A DNA stretch of 64,000 bases from Brienomyrus brachyistius (GCF_023856365.1 NC_064533.1:33590118-33654117); one strand, 5' to 3'. Shown: positions 50,701 to 61,559, counted from the first letter of the stretch. Notes: generated by a model not told the origin, from the sequence alone. Numbers and translations are program-made.

Positions 50701-53700
50701 CACAGAACTGTACTCCGACATTGGGAAGCACTGGAGGATAGAATTGCAAGGATCTTTTGGCACCAGAAACCATTTTACGGTCCTGGTCTAATGGCGAATA
50801 AAATCTGAAATACAAGCAAAAATGTGCACAGATAAAATTATTCTAGTCATTTCTCAGTAATGCAAACCAGGTAGCAGAACATAAAACCAAGTTCGATTCC
50901 TACCTAGCCAAATCCAGAAAGACAAGATACTCTCTGAGGGAGACAGGCATGTTGGTAGCACTTTTATCCATGGGCGCATTCTTTAGGTCCACCAATAAAG
51001 TGTCGTTGTCCTGTCCAAACACCTGCATTGGTACTGCTTTGGTACCAACCACTCGCCAGAACTCTGCCTGGGCCTTTTGATCCCAGCCCTTTATCTTTGC
51101 AGAGCATACAAAAGTGGTCATTTGTGAAAGTGTTTCATTACATTTTTTTTATGCAGAACAATGCCAACAGAAAAAAAGTATACAATTTTTTATAAACTAA
51201 TGTCAAATGCTTTAAATGGCAATTCAATGCTATTTTTAAAAAATACAGTTCAAAGTGTAATGATTACTCAAAAAGGTAGGGTTTCATTTTCCATATTAAC
51301 ACAAAATGTATGAATACAAACATCCTTCATCAACAAAATTTTACTGACCAGCCAATCAAAAAAAAATGTGTGGGTGAGAGGACAAGCCACAAATGCCTAC
51401 TCAAAGCACTAATGTCAAAATATTCTATGTAAGAACACACACAAAATCAATAAAGACAACAATATTGGGTAGACATTATAGCTAACCGGATCTGCAGGAA
51501 CTATGTCCTTTAATGAACACTTGATAGCTTGGGGGACCCAACAACGCAGTACAGACTGGGCCATCAGGTCTAGTTTTCGAAGTTGCTGGTTTAGTCTGAC
51601 AACTGGGTCTGTACCATCATCCTGCTTACTAGAGGAGAGAAGGAAGAAGATGAAAAACGAGACAGAATGGGTTAATCCACTCCAGGTGATTTCTGATTTA
51701 CACAGATAATCAATTGGTTCTGATTAACATATTTAGATGGATAAATATTCTAGTTGCTTAAACTAAAAGCCATAAATATTTTGTGCACAAAATGCCTATC
51801 AAATTCTAATTCACACACCTATCCAATAAAGAGACTATACAAAGCTGCACCCATTTACTCATATTAATCCTAGAAGTCTCACTGCAAATTTAACTGACAT
51901 ATCCTTTGGGATAATGCAACCTGGCACTGGAGACTTCAGGAAATATCTAACATTGCAACAGAATTGCAATTTAGCTATATAATGAAGATGAAGAATTTAT
52001 AACATAATGAAAAAATTAAATACCAACACCTGCATGTTTTAAATCCAGGATCTTGTCAGGAAGATATCAAATGGTAAACTTAATTAAACGTCAACCTTAC
52101 ACTGAGAGAGAGACTTGTTCGGAAAAGCCATAGTCTTGGAAAAAGACGTGCACTTTGGACACAGTTGACGCTGAGCATCTATTCACTGGTTTGTCCTGCT
52201 CATTTTTGAAGATCTCAGTCAGCACTGCCCGATACCACACGTTTTCCTTCCACCTCACAAAGACTGTGGAGCCTACAGGAGTCAAGAAAAAGTGCCGGGC
52301 GTGAATTGTCTTCTGTGCAAAGAGTGAGGTAAGGGGGTAGTTTAAAAAAAAAATTAAAAAAATTTAAAGATTTTAAATCTACCACTTGCACCTATGAAGT
52401 GTTGAAGGAAAACACTTAACCTTGAATGAAAGTTTTGGTCACAGAATAGGAAATAAATAATTTATTAAAATATAGTTAACTTAAAACCTAGCCCTCAGTA
52501 TCTGCTTAAGAAAAAGAACAGAAGAGTACTAAGTCACCAAAAAGGAAAAAAAAAAACAATTTTGATATTAAAGTCAAAATAAATTTAAGAAAAAAAAAGT
52601 TAAAAGTTAAACAGTAGAAACCTGTCAATGACAGAGAACCGTCTTGCATGACAACACCATACAGATACCTCACATTGATGCTTTCTGGGTACATTCCACA
52701 AAAAAATGAAGGCTCATGTCTTTATCGCAATTGACTGGTTGCAATTATGGCTAACATGGATACTTTTTGCATTATACTGATACTTAATGACATGCAGAAA
52801 CTAAAGCTATATTGATGTTGAGAGCATATGAGCATTAAGGAACTAAATCACTATAAATGTTAGAAACTGTTAAAACAAGCTAAAAAAAGATGCTTACAAT
52901 TAGCTTTCAATTTGAAAAAATCTATCATTTTTCACATTATGTTTATAGACATATTCTGCAAGAAGCTATCTGTATATTTTGACTTCAATCTCAAAAGTTT
53001 ACTTCGACTAATCTCAAAATGTTTTTTTTTATCCCTTTTAGGCGGCCCTAATGCTCTCCTGCAAACAGGAGTATCTTACACAGGAGTTCTTCACCTGAAA
53101 TTTACCATTTCCTTCAATTATGAATGCAGGCTGAAAATCACAGCATTATTAGTGGCACCTGTGACATGGACATCAACAGAAATCAAAGATATTTTCACAT
53201 TACCGGTCACCAAATCATCATCTGAGACAAAGAATCTCCTCTCTCCAGAGCAAAAAGTATTGATCTTCCTGGCCAATAAGACCCCCGCCCTCTTTTCAGC
53301 CACACGTCGGATGTAGAAATGATTTGGGTTGGCCACATGTGTTACAAACACCCACTCCTGAAAAACTAACATCACAGGCACATGTTAGGCAACACAAACT
53401 GCAAAATATTGACAAATTTATGTATCAACATCAGTTAAATATTTCAGCATAAAGATACAGGAAAATCAAATTAGACTTTGTTCTTATGAATACAGGTACC
53501 TTGACCGTGATGAATGTTCGTTTTACTTTGCATCTTTTGGGTTGCTTTGGACGCCTTGTTTTCAGGTGACTGCAGAATGATGGCTGTAAATTAAATAAAT
53601 CATAGAGATATATCTAAGACAGCCTGTACATTTTTTCCTGAAAATTATACAGTAATACTAAAAATATGCTCATTTCATAGAGATGTTAAAGTACTATACC

Positions 53701-55633
53701 AAACAATCAAATAAAAATACCATTAAAATGCCAATCAGGTGAAAGGTTAACCAAGAAATCAAGAGAATACTAAAAAAAGTTTGTGGGACCACATCGATGC
53801 AACACTAGATATTTCCTGAACAATAACAATTACAAAAGTGAACAGAATCAAAAATGGGGACATTCTAGCATACTCCTCTTGGGTAAGTCATTCTGTGAAT
53901 CCAATTCAATCACTTTTTTCCTGAATAAAAATTATGCTTTATTTGCCCACTGCAAAAGTGCAGACCTGTACACTGGAATGTTTTTTTTTAACTAAAAAAA
54001 TGTAATTAAACTGTAATTAAATCTCATTTGAGACACAAACACACATGTACATGAACAAAATGAAGCTTGGGGTTCAAGAGCAGGGTCAGATATTTATCCA
54101 GCGCCCCTGAAGCATTTTAAAAGAGATGTAACTATTTTGCCACGGCAGAGGCTTGAACCAGCAACCTTCCTATTTTTAGGCAGAGAGGCCTAACCCTTCG
54201 CTACTCAAAACACAATAGAAATTACGCATATTATCCAAAATACATAATGAGGGATTCAATTATGACATAAAGCAGACATCCAAGGATTAACACTAGTATT
54301 ACCAGATTCTGATTCCTTCATAAACTCTTCAATGATTACATCAGGTCTATTGGCAGAAGGCCTAGAAAACAATTCAGAGGAACTGCCAATTTCCTGGTCT
54401 TCCCCTTGCCAAAAGATGCTGGCTGCATTGCCATTAGGCTGGTGTCTATGTTGTGTCCTCCTTTCTGGAGGAACAGGGTTCAGATTCTTCTTTTGGTGAG
54501 GTCCTATGTGCTGGAGATAAACGGGAAGGGATTCTTCTTCACTGGATGTTACAAAGAAAGGAAAAAAAAAAATAATTCACATAGAATCATGACCAAAAAT
54601 TTTTTTCACTAATTTAACATTCAAGAGTGTAGAAGCCAGTATCAGCCATTTATGTTAAGCATATGTATACTCTTCTCTGCAACAGATCAAATAAGAACAG
54701 AAATCATATTAAAGATTAAAAACTTCAATAATCAGGGCATACTTGATATAAAAAAATATAACAGAAGAGTCAATATTTTGAATAAATTACCCAATATGAT
54801 TTTTTTCCCACTTAATAAAAACTACTACTAAATAACTACTAAATAATCCATTCACTTCCACCTCTGCGGGAAATCAGAGGCTTCTACACTACTACCGAAC
54901 GAATCTAGAAAGCAACAAATAGCAAAAAGCAACCAGAAGAGGCCATCATAAATGTCGCTGTTACATATGGTGGAAAAACCAGCATTCAAAAGCACAAGAA
55001 AATAACACAGTTAAGAAAGCAGTCTGGACTGATGTATATTTATGATGACAAACTGAATAGCTGAACGTATATTTTTATTAGACACAGAGTATACAAGTCA
55101 ATTGGTCCACAAAATCATTTCATAATGGCCTCAATTGCAAAACACTGGAAATTTTTCCAAAACAGAAAACTGAACTTGAACAAGAGACAAGATAAATCAG
55201 TGGTCAGAGATTATATATCTGGAAAAAACACTGATGTGTAACAGAGTTTTCTTGGAACATTTGGTGAAACAGGGCAGACACACTTTATAAACTTGGTTCT
55301 TGCGAAAACAGCAACAGATCCTTTTAGTAATTACATAATCACGAGCATATAACTTAACAGGGAATACCTGCATACAGAGCACAAAGCAAACGTAAGTCAT
55401 ATTTTGCAGCATTTAAGGGAGCCAAAACTGACAGAAATTGCCTAGAATAAGACAGCTAGAAGCCAATGAATAGTAACTTATTACTAAAATGCTACGAACC
55501 TAATGAATAAATTCACTTTATCAGATCAAAAGATCATATTACCCCATGTTCATGACATCAAAAGGCTGGTCAGTGGTTTCGTGCATTTTCTTCAGCATTC
55601 TTTCTCTTGGTCTTTGGGCACCCCAAGAAGAGT
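34122..55633 (-). CDS. rnf17: RNF17/TDRD4, multi-Tudor germline protein (N-terminal part not found)
   Basis: RNF17 is a germ-cell Tudor protein of the piRNA pathway that controls ping-pong amplification and is needed for spermatogenesis in mouse (family knowledge). Twenty-eight exons were traced on the minus strand with GT/AG borders and compatible phases. Five Tudor cores are visible: NVWYRAVLTEIF..FFQDYGFS, KVWYRAQIIG..VEVRYVDFGN, GVWERGQI..LRCDFGG, VLWYRAEVLEVIGGHIKV..RYVDQG, and YYRAKILSI..RHVDFGS. Alignable landmarks include MPVSLREYLVFLDLAR, CHINSPSDFYIQM, CSLKDIVP, LVKEGLASF, YPCKAIKVRVTGLRPP and the C-terminal GLAEED. The N-terminal RING and coiled coil of mammalian RNF17 were not recognised between 55634 and 64000. 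Exon coordinates are given in the four block entries. Confidence 0.93.
34795..35045. repeat. GTGAGGACC-type dispersed repeat
   Basis: Contains CCACGTTGGTATTCCTATAC, TATAGGCAAAACCCTAACCC, AACCATAAGTACC and TTGTGAGGACCAAAGGGCC, the layout of a common fish repeat. It lies in an rnf17 intron; no coding capacity. Confidence 0.35.
36825..37028 (+). repeat. Unclassified dispersed repeat, copy A
   Basis: GGGGCTCTGTTAAAGATAAA..GTATTCC..TCATTGTAAAC..ATGTGAG..CACAGACTCCCA..AGGGGAATCATT matches 40385-40585 along about 200 bases. No inverted ends or coding capacity was seen. Confidence 0.6.
37490..38508. mobile_element. Decayed Tc1-type element in an rnf17 intron
   Basis: CTGAACACTTTATCAAGAAC at the left and the complementary GTGTTCCTAATAAAGTGGTC near the right are inverted ends. 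Inside on the plus strand are relics of a Tc1-type transposase: around 38240-38420 a TNLQKLHDAMMTVW-type segment and the codons around the former SPDLNP motif (CACCGGATGTGAATC). Many stops and gaps; the copy is inactive. Confidence 0.6.
39005..39172. mobile_element. hAT-type MITE fragment
   Basis: The right end GGCTCTGGCCCTCCAGGACT and CTGGGCACCCCTG is typical of hAT MITE termini. The left end CAGAGCCCTGCAC is a weak inverted match. It lies directly beside rnf17 exon 38765-38962. Confidence 0.45.
39375..39560 (-). repeat. Degraded SINE relative in an rnf17 intron
   Basis: cattttctaaagctacttat, agcctatcctaggaggcaca and gtcaattcagagacaatcc echo the 3' part of the SINE consensus with many differences. 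Confidence 0.4.
40042..45804 (-). CDS. rnf17: rnf17 exon block 3: third and fourth Tudor regions
   Basis: Exons: 40042-40202 (LRYVKSLPRQKPYNWKHGQG, VLWYRAEVLEVIGGHIK), 40911-41128 (SPPKLPQCGLVQMTITAVS), 43199-43317 (PVSVALYCHSKASQEVSFAD), 44980-45070 (WTVTACEFISYYLTGALAI), 45192-45304 (RCDFGGKVKLQLNNLRPL), 45660-45804 (LPEEWKAQMYCAALINGVWE). Phases match at every junction checked. The Tudor at 45192-45804 has lost the usual aromatic-rich YVDFGN form (CDFGG here), as in the mammalian protein (YDVGV), so methyl-arginine binding by this copy is doubtful. The intron 43318-44979 starts with a palindromic hAT-type MITE at 43643. Confidence 0.87.
40382..40585 (+). repeat. Unclassified dispersed repeat, copy B
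   Basis: Same order of motifs as copy A at 36825: GGGGCTCTGTTAAAGATAAA, AGTATTCC, TTCATTGTAAA, ACAGACTCCCA, GAGGAATCATTGTTAC. Identity is roughly four in five by eye, so the two copies are independent insertions or an old duplication. Confidence 0.6.
43643..43825. mobile_element. Palindromic hAT-type MITE with 8-base target duplication
   Basis: CAGGGGTCTCCAACTCCGGT begins and ACCGGAGTTGGAGACCCCTG ends the element. The inverted repeats extend about 80 bases inward (AGTAGGTTTTC..GAAAACCTACT; GATGAGTCACACCTGC..GCAGGTGTGGCTCATC), so the whole element can fold into one hairpin. The flanks CTATAAAT (43635-43642) and CTGTAAAT (43826-43833) are an 8-base target duplication with one change, as expected for hAT. 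Confidence 0.88.
46940..51628 (-). CDS. rnf17: rnf17 exon block 2: second Tudor region
   Basis: Exons: 46940-47182 (ELRVRVTHVTSPASFFVQFL), 47456-47580 (DIGELLVKEGLASFLSG), 48117-48230 (HCCLADVEPLPAMKMWSEEC), 48479-48594 (QVEVRYVDFGNKKSLPLDDV), 50355-50514 (TNQACVAMFEDKVWYRAQII), 50654-50804 (VQFCAVVCHINSPSDFYIQM), 50904-51094 (KAVPMQVFGQDNDTLLVDLK), 51487-51628 (CWVPQAIKCSLKDIVP). Residues follow human RNF17 closely enough to fix most borders. For 47456-47580 the acceptor giving VNQAQQ was chosen because it keeps the frame with the upstream exon; the acceptor two bases upstream would break it. The intron 48595-50354 holds a LINE fragment with a fold-back duplication. Confidence 0.87.
47671..47842. 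repeat. Inverted duplication around a (TA)n core
   Basis: Two 57-58 base arms (47671-47727 and 47785-47842) are complementary with one mismatch and flank about 58 bases of pure TA. The arms include the first 20-odd bases of the hAT-type MITE and its flank. The matching Tyr/Ile-repeat frames on both strands are artefacts of this structure. Confidence 0.9.
47820..47990. mobile_element. hAT-type MITE next to a (TA)n fold-back
   Basis: CAGGGTTTTCCAATTCTGGT begins and GGAGCCCTG ends the element; GGTCCTGGAGGGCCAGTGTG on the left pairs with CAGACTGGCCCTCCAGGATT on the right. The left 20-odd bases are also present in inverted orientation at 47671-47693. Confidence 0.65.
48880..49480 (+). mobile_element. 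Degenerate LINE reverse-transcriptase fragment (CR1/L2-like)
   Basis: In the intron 48595-50354, a nearly continuous translation shows QYGIRNNRSTT, ALGVFLDLKKAFDTVNHN, IVLDWLKNYT, GVPQ and FADDT-type motifs, the fingers and palm of a non-LTR reverse transcriptase. In-frame stops and a fold-back at 49217-49306 break it. Confidence 0.75.
49217..49306. repeat. 38-base perfect inverted duplication inside a LINE fragment
   Basis: Arms 49217-49254 and 49269-49306 are exact reverse complements around a 14-base loop. The left arm codes for the FIMYINDT part of the reverse transcriptase, and the right arm is an inverted copy of it placed before the FADDT region. Confidence 0.9.
52101..55633 (-). CDS. 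rnf17: rnf17 exon block 1: first Tudor and linker
   Basis: Exons: 52101-52272 (GSTVFVRWKENVWYRAVLTE, VFFQDYGFSEQVSL), 53204-53365 (EWVFVTHVANPNHFYIRRVA), 53500-53583 (84 bases, Lys/Arg-rich or Gln-rich depending on frame; least certain), 54303-54541 (low-complexity linker ending RPDVIIEEFMKESES, which aligns with SPDVIIEEI in the human protein), 55543-55633 (PRERMLKKMHETTDQPFDVM). For 53204-53365 the upstream acceptor (before TTTTTCAG) was preferred because it matches the phase-1 end of the preceding exons. The 55543-55633 exon needs a further upstream exon ending in phase 1; it was not located. Confidence 0.75.
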
Positions 55634-56393
55634 CTGAATATTTTTTTTTTAAATATAAAAATTCCTCAGATATCAATACAAGAATTAAGAATGTTCTGGC
55701 AAGACAACCCAAAGTGTATCGTTACTACCATGTATATTTGATAGTTAAATGACAGCAGTGAAACGTTATAACTAAGAAATATAAAGAGCAAATGCTCCAT
55801 ATGAAAGATATAACATAAGGTTAACAGAAGATCGAAAAAACTTGTCAGGAAACAGGCATAAGGAGTTATAAAACATACTGGTGACACAAAGACTGCACAT
55901 TCTACTCAAAAGATTCACAATAAAAACAAGACAATTAGAAACAAGGGGCCAGAATATTGTAACTGATTTCCTAATATCTTTTGTATATTCTAAAACGCAC
56001 TACAAATTTCTCTAAAATGAATATTCCGCAGTTTCAATATCCTGAGGACACATCATGCTTTTTATTGATGTGCTTTAAGTTTATCATGTAATGATCAGTT
56101 AAAGTAATGGGATGGATAAAGTTTGCACTGAAGCCAGTAGCTACACAGTAAAACGCAAGTGAAAAATATAAGGAATAAAAGTCACTATTCAATGTACGGG
56201 GAAAAAACTCTTAGCTACATATGGTCTCTCAGCTACAAACAGACAAAAGTACCTGAATAAATTTCGTGCATCGTAGTTCAAACCGTCTAATACCCCCCAC
56301 TCAAAGAATGGTGCGTGGCTAGACATGATCATATGCAAAAAGACTGAACAACTTTGCTTCCAGTTTAGAAAAACTGTCATTTAATATAAGGTA

Positions 56394-56903
56394 CACTACC
56401 AGTCAAAAGTTTTTATGCACCACGGATTTTTTACCACTATTCCATTTATTTCATAAACTGCATATTGTTTTAATTCTTGTTAAGCATTGGAAAGTTGAGA
56501 GAACTATAAATGAAAACAAATAAACAAGCTTCCTTTATAACATGGAATGAGTATGTAACAGTGCCTGTCTGACCTCCTATTAACTGGTTGAATGGTGATG
56601 CCAGTCAAATTCTAGGCTGTCCTTTAACTTTAAATGCACCAGTTAACTGGTTTCATCACATGCAGCAGGGCAGCATTTAATTTCCCTTGTAGAAAGAACG
56701 CCTCAATAATCTACTGTTATAACTGCTAGAGGATGTTACTTCAATGAATCAAAGATGTGATATGATAATAAAAGTACTCAAGTGGTGAACATACTGTAAA
56801 TTTATTTGTTAGCAAAGAATACCGAGTTTATTTTTAGTAAATATTAAGTGAGTAACACGCAATTGTATAAAATCTCAGCATATGTAAAAATTGACTGGTA
56901 GTG
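56394..56903. mobile_element. Tc1/mariner-type MITE with TA target duplication
   Basis: CACTACCAGTCAAAAGTTTT at the left and AAAAATTGACTGGTAGTG at the right are inverted ends, with TA directly outside each (56392-56393 and 56904-56905). The 510 bases have no coding capacity. It lies in the region where upstream rnf17 exons would be expected. Confidence 0.8.
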
Positions 56904-58099
56904 TACATTCTATACAGAAGACTACAGCTGTGGTGGCAGTCAAATTTGCCTACTGGGGCTAGAAAGTTTCTTGGTACGTGATACAGGCAGGGTTGCGGAG
57001 ATAAAACTTCTTGAACAGCAGGATGACAGATTTCCGAGACATTGCGCAACATTCTCAAGTATGAAAGAGATCCTGTCAATTTGCGGCAAGATCCAAAAAC
57101 TTCCAGGATAGGTGATTCAAAACAATTATATTAAAAGTATTCATGTATGTTTGAGAGTGCCATTAACGTTAACAATTCTAACCCATTTTACTTAAAAGAC
57201 TATATCTCAAAACGAAATTATAATAACTACCAACTTAGATATACTTCACTTTATTTTGGTGGTTTGTAAGAACTGGATCAGCGTTTACCCTACAACCTTG
57301 ACCGTGGTTCCCTTAACCCCAGGTCAGCCGCCAGTATTCCACCTAGCCTGAGGGCGTGGTTGGTTATTTCCCAAAAATAAACTACACATTTTCAAGCTAC
57401 TCCTTTTTAATCTACATTTGACGTTCGCGCATTCTGATGACATCAGAAAAGATATGGAAACGGCTCATCTTATTAAAATCTGGGTCGTTGATCGATCGGC
57501 CCCCCCAAGGAAAAGTTTCATCGCCAGCCCAACATCAATGGTCTGGGAACCCCTACTATGAACGATGCAATTTTACTAGACCGTATTGGTGCATAGCCAC
57601 ACTAAGTTCCAGTATCCAAAAATAAATCTCGTCCTCCTAGCTACTATTTACCACTACTACCATATTATAATCGTGTATTGTGAGATATCGAGATACAAAA
57701 ACCGACGACCAATATGACGATATTAATACCATTCATACCAATACGCGTGTGTCGTGTCCTGTAATACAAGAAACCGAAATGTATCAATACTTGGATTTTA
57801 TTTAGCCAATTGAACGTAAGAATAAAAGTGCCATTTTGTGATTCTCCGTAAGCCACAGAGCACGTATCAAAGTTTCTTATTAACATTAACTTCAACTACT
57901 GACATTTTCTGTCTAAAAAATAAACTATACTCGGCCTTCAATGGGGAACTACAACATGGCCGGATCTCACAAGTAAGATCGAAAACCTTCAAACAGTACT
58001 ATATGCATTTGCTTATCAATACTTGTATTTTACGACTGTTAAATTACATACGTCGTAGCGTGCTAATTTAGTGATATATAAGTTAATAACAAAAGTGTA

Positions 58100-58270
58100 C
58101 TTAGAGCGCCTTAAGTACCGAATACCGTCCCGTTCCTCGCAGTTGCAAAACAGAAATAAAGACGCATTTCCGCTTAATTTATTAACTGCAACACGCCCCA
58201 CAACCGCTTTCGCGCCGTTCGATCATTTCCGGTACATGTGACACGGCGTAATGGCGACGATTTACTCTTA
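58100..58270. promoter_or_regulatory. CpG-rich patch, candidate promoter of rnf17
   Basis: In otherwise CpG-poor DNA this stretch holds many CG pairs and a TTTCGCGCC string (58208-58216), a match to the E2F-type consensus. It lies 2.5 kb beyond the most 5' rnf17 exon found, on the side where the promoter should be. No exon could be shown to start here. Confidence 0.3.
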
Positions 58271-59214
58271 AGTTTATAAGCGCTTCAAAATATTACAATA
58301 AATGATGTACACGAAAAGTAAAGCCCTAGCACTTAAACTGGAGAAGGGTTTCCAATTGCATATGCATCATAGTACATGCAAAATTACGAAGATTAGTTAA
58401 CAGTTTTGGCTAGCAACGTTACTGTTTATATTATATGTTTACATTCATATTAATTTAAATTATTATATATAAACGTCATTGAAATGTTTATATAAATTAT
58501 AATTTAAACGATACCAACAACCATTAAAATTATCTGTCAAGGTCACCCATCAAACTCAGTGGGCAGGTTCTATACAAAACCTAACATCTGTTGGGTTACA
58601 CTGTAAACTAAATCACAATAGAGCTATAAAATATTATTATCTAAATTATTTAATGATTCATTTTCAGCACAGATTTTACCATTAATGTCTGTTATTAAGT
58701 CTAGAACAAATATAATCCCTTTATCAAACAAATCTCCCTTGAATATAGTCTAGTTTCTGTGTATCACATATTGGTTATTCCGTAATATACATGTGCAGGG
58801 AGGGAAATTATGTTTAAATGCCATTGTCTAGGCCTGCATTGCTAGCTTATGGAAATTAGGAAGCTTTGTAGGTAGTTTGCTGCATTTAAAATCACAGGAA
58901 AGTTTTTTACCCTGCCAAATTTTTCAAAACATTAGATTGGTGATATAAACCTTATTAAAAATAAATCTTATTCTGATTTATTTTGAAAATTTAATTAACA
59001 GTAATAAAGTCCAATGCATTGAGATCTCCCTTTGATTTACCTCATTCATTGGCTAATTGACTAATGACAAATAAAGAAACAGAAATGGTGAAAAAGGGCA
59101 GCCTTGTCTACTACCCCTGTTAACTTTAAATTGTGGAAAAGTTATGTTTCTTATAAAAAGTCTGTATAATATTTAAGAAATTATATTCAAAACCAAAACG
59201 CTTCACAACTTCAA

Positions 59215-59695
59215 ACATGAACTCCAAACATGGCCAGCCCATCGCAGTATCTGGATCATGTCTCCCCTTATTTTCATGTGCTCAAGGCTGAACAGATTCA
59301 GTTCAGCTAACCTTTCCTCAAAAGACATTCCTCTAAGACCAGGAATCATTCTTGTAGCCCCGTGTTGAACCCTTTCTACGGCAGAAATGTCCTATTTAAG
59401 GTAAGGTGATCAAACCTGCACACAATATTATTGGTGTGGTTTTACAAAGGAATTATATAATTATAGTATCAACTCCCTTTACTTAAACTCCACACACCTA
59501 GAGATGTAACCCAACATACTATTGACCTTTATAATCATTTCCCCACACTAGCGTGAGTGGGACATGGAAGCATCAACATACACAACTTTATTTCAGTGGA
59601 ATCCATAAAATATATGTGCTTCTGCTTCCAGCATTACCTTACATTTGTCTACATTATTGATCAGAGCAGTCTGGTTTTACGCCTAAGAAGCCTAC
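59215..59695 (-). mobile_element. CR1/L2-like LINE, C-terminal fragment
   Basis: Minus-strand translation shows DKCKVMLEAEAHI, MLGYISRCVEFK, LYNSFVKPH, YCVQV and VERVQHGATRMIPGLRGMSF, EERLAELNLFSL: the conserved end of the reverse-transcriptase ORF of CR1/L2-type LINEs. Stops interrupt the upper half. Confidence 0.75.
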
Positions 59696-60605
59696 CATCG
59701 ACCGTGTCCTGGCACTGAGGGTTCTCCTCTCGAGCAAGTGAGAATACTGGCAGAGGTTTTTTGCAGCCTTTGTCTATTTTCGTAAAACGTTTGACTCGGT
59801 TGATCGAGTTGCCCTGTGGGACATCCTGAGACTTCGCAGAGGCCTGATGCTCTGATCGGGGCTCTCAAGAGACTGAGCAAGGAGTCTGAGTGTCTGGGAT
59901 TGCAGGTTTTCTGGATGAAGACCAAAATTCAGACATTTAATGGCTTCTTAGGCACAGCCATCAGTAGTGCGTCTGTCTGCAAGGAGAATACCGACCTTGT
60001 CGAGTGAATTGTCGACATTCATGTCTCTGGTGACTCTTCCTGTGAAGTCAGCAGACAGATTGAGAGAGCAAGGGGGGTCATGAGGTCGCTGGAAAGGGGT
60101 GTGTGGGGCTCCTGATATCTTTGCAAGAGGACAAAGGTCCTTGTCTTTAGAGTCCTGGTGCTCCCTGTCTTGCTGTATGGCTGTGAGACATAGACACTAT
60201 CCAGTAAACTGAGATGAAGTCTGGACTCCTTCGGTACTGTGTCTCTTCAGAGAATCCTTGAATACTGCTGGTTAGACTTTGTGACGAATGAGCGGTTGCT
60301 AGAGGAGTCCTGAATGAGGCACATCACCCGCATTGTGAGGGAGCGTCAGTTACGGCACTACGGCCATGTGGTGTGTTTCCCTGAGGGTGATCCGGCTTGC
60401 AGGATCCTCATTGCTGAGGACCCAAGTGGCTGGACCAGACCGAGGGGACATCCACGTAACACCTGGCTGCGGCAGATGGATGGCCTTTTCTGGAGTGTGG
60501 GACTGGACTGTGTGTCTGCCTGGGGGGTTGCCACCCGGGATCCCACGGAGTTCCGCCATGTGGTGGGTGTGGCAACGAACTGCATCAGCGCATGATCCCC
60601 AACCT
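59695..60605 (+). mobile_element. RTE-like LINE with internal deletion
   Basis: Shows AAFVYFRKTFDSVDRVALWD, LRLRRGL, then a jump to LGLQVFWMKTKIQTFNGFLG (catalytic palm lost), YLCKRTKVLVFRVLVLPVLL, and at 60314-60590 RERQLRHYGHVVCFPEGDPA, RPRGHPRNTWLRQMDG. Several frameshifts and stops. It lies end to end with the minus-strand LINE on its left. Confidence 0.75.
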
Positions 60606-60754
60606 GATCTGACCTGACTTTTCATAAAATTCTGGAGTATGCAAATTGCCATCACAAAACCTGAGGCAGCAGACTGTGTGAAAGTTTATATCAGCTATAT
60701 ATATACCAGTTTGTCAGGGCAAACTGTGTGTGACAACTGCTGGTCCCAGAGTCA

Positions 60755-61375
60755 CTCAGAGGGGCAGTGATGAGGGTTAAGCATGGCCCACTGGGAGTGG
60801 GACATTTCAGGGACACTTTGTACAGGCTGCGGCAGCAGTTTTATTGACCAGGTTGCTCCCTGGACTTAGAGCTGCATGTTCACTGCTGAGATATCTGCAA
60901 GGCTTGCAAAGGCCCCTGAGACAAAGATACTAAGTAGCCTGAGGTGTACGGACTTTAAGTCCACTTTATGGCAGATGGGCATCCACAAGACCTGCATCAC
61001 CCCTCTGTACCCCTAGAGTGATGTCCTGGTAGACCGGTTCAACCAGATCCTGACCATTCAACTTGAAATCCTGACCTGCAAGCACTAGTCTGATTTGGAT
61101 CAGCACCTCCCAGTGGCCCCATGGGCCTGCAAGACAACGGTGCAGGAAATGACCAGGTTCACTCCTGCCATGCTGATGCTGGGCACTAGGGAGTTCACCG
61201 GAAACATAGTTTGCCACCACCCCCTAGCATGTGAGGGACCTGAAGCGGTCCCTGTAGGCTACCCACCACTTCACCCACTATCAGCTGACTGCTGCGGGCT
61301 ACCGAAGCAGCCGTGTGACATGCACTGTTTAGGGAGCTCTGCTGGACATCGGGATGGCTGTGTGGCTGTGTAATC
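60755..61375 (+). mobile_element. Ty3/gypsy-type integrase fragment with internal deletion
   Basis: HFRDTLYRLRQQFYW and CDICKACKGP correspond to the zinc-binding N-terminus (HHCC region) of gypsy integrases. The next part (FKSTLWQMGIHKTCITPLYP) joins directly to the segment that normally follows the catalytic core, and VDRFNQILTIQLEIL, WDQHLPVAPWAC and FTPAMLMLGTREF follow. Most of the catalytic core is therefore missing, and frameshifts occur. No LTRs were identified nearby. Confidence 0.7.
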
Positions 61376-61559
61376 CCTTCCAGCGCAAGGGATTTTGTTG
61401 GATTGTTGGCAGATACTGTGTATAGTGTTGAGGCAATTCACTGAGGTGGTATAACATGCTTGGACTGGCGCCCCCATTCCTCCATTTGCTAACTACTCAG
61501 CTCTAAAGCGCCTAGTGAGGGTCCATTGACAGTCGCCACACCCCTAGGTCTTACTGGGG

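Noticed and set aside
56834..57079. 81-codon minus-strand frame with several Cys and His residues, considered as the missing rnf17 RING
   Set aside because: The Cys/His spacing does not fit a C3HC4 RING, part of it lies in a MITE, and no compatible splice phases were found.
61095..61373. 92-codon plus-strand frame
   Set aside because: It is the C-terminal piece of the broken gypsy integrase, not an independent gene.
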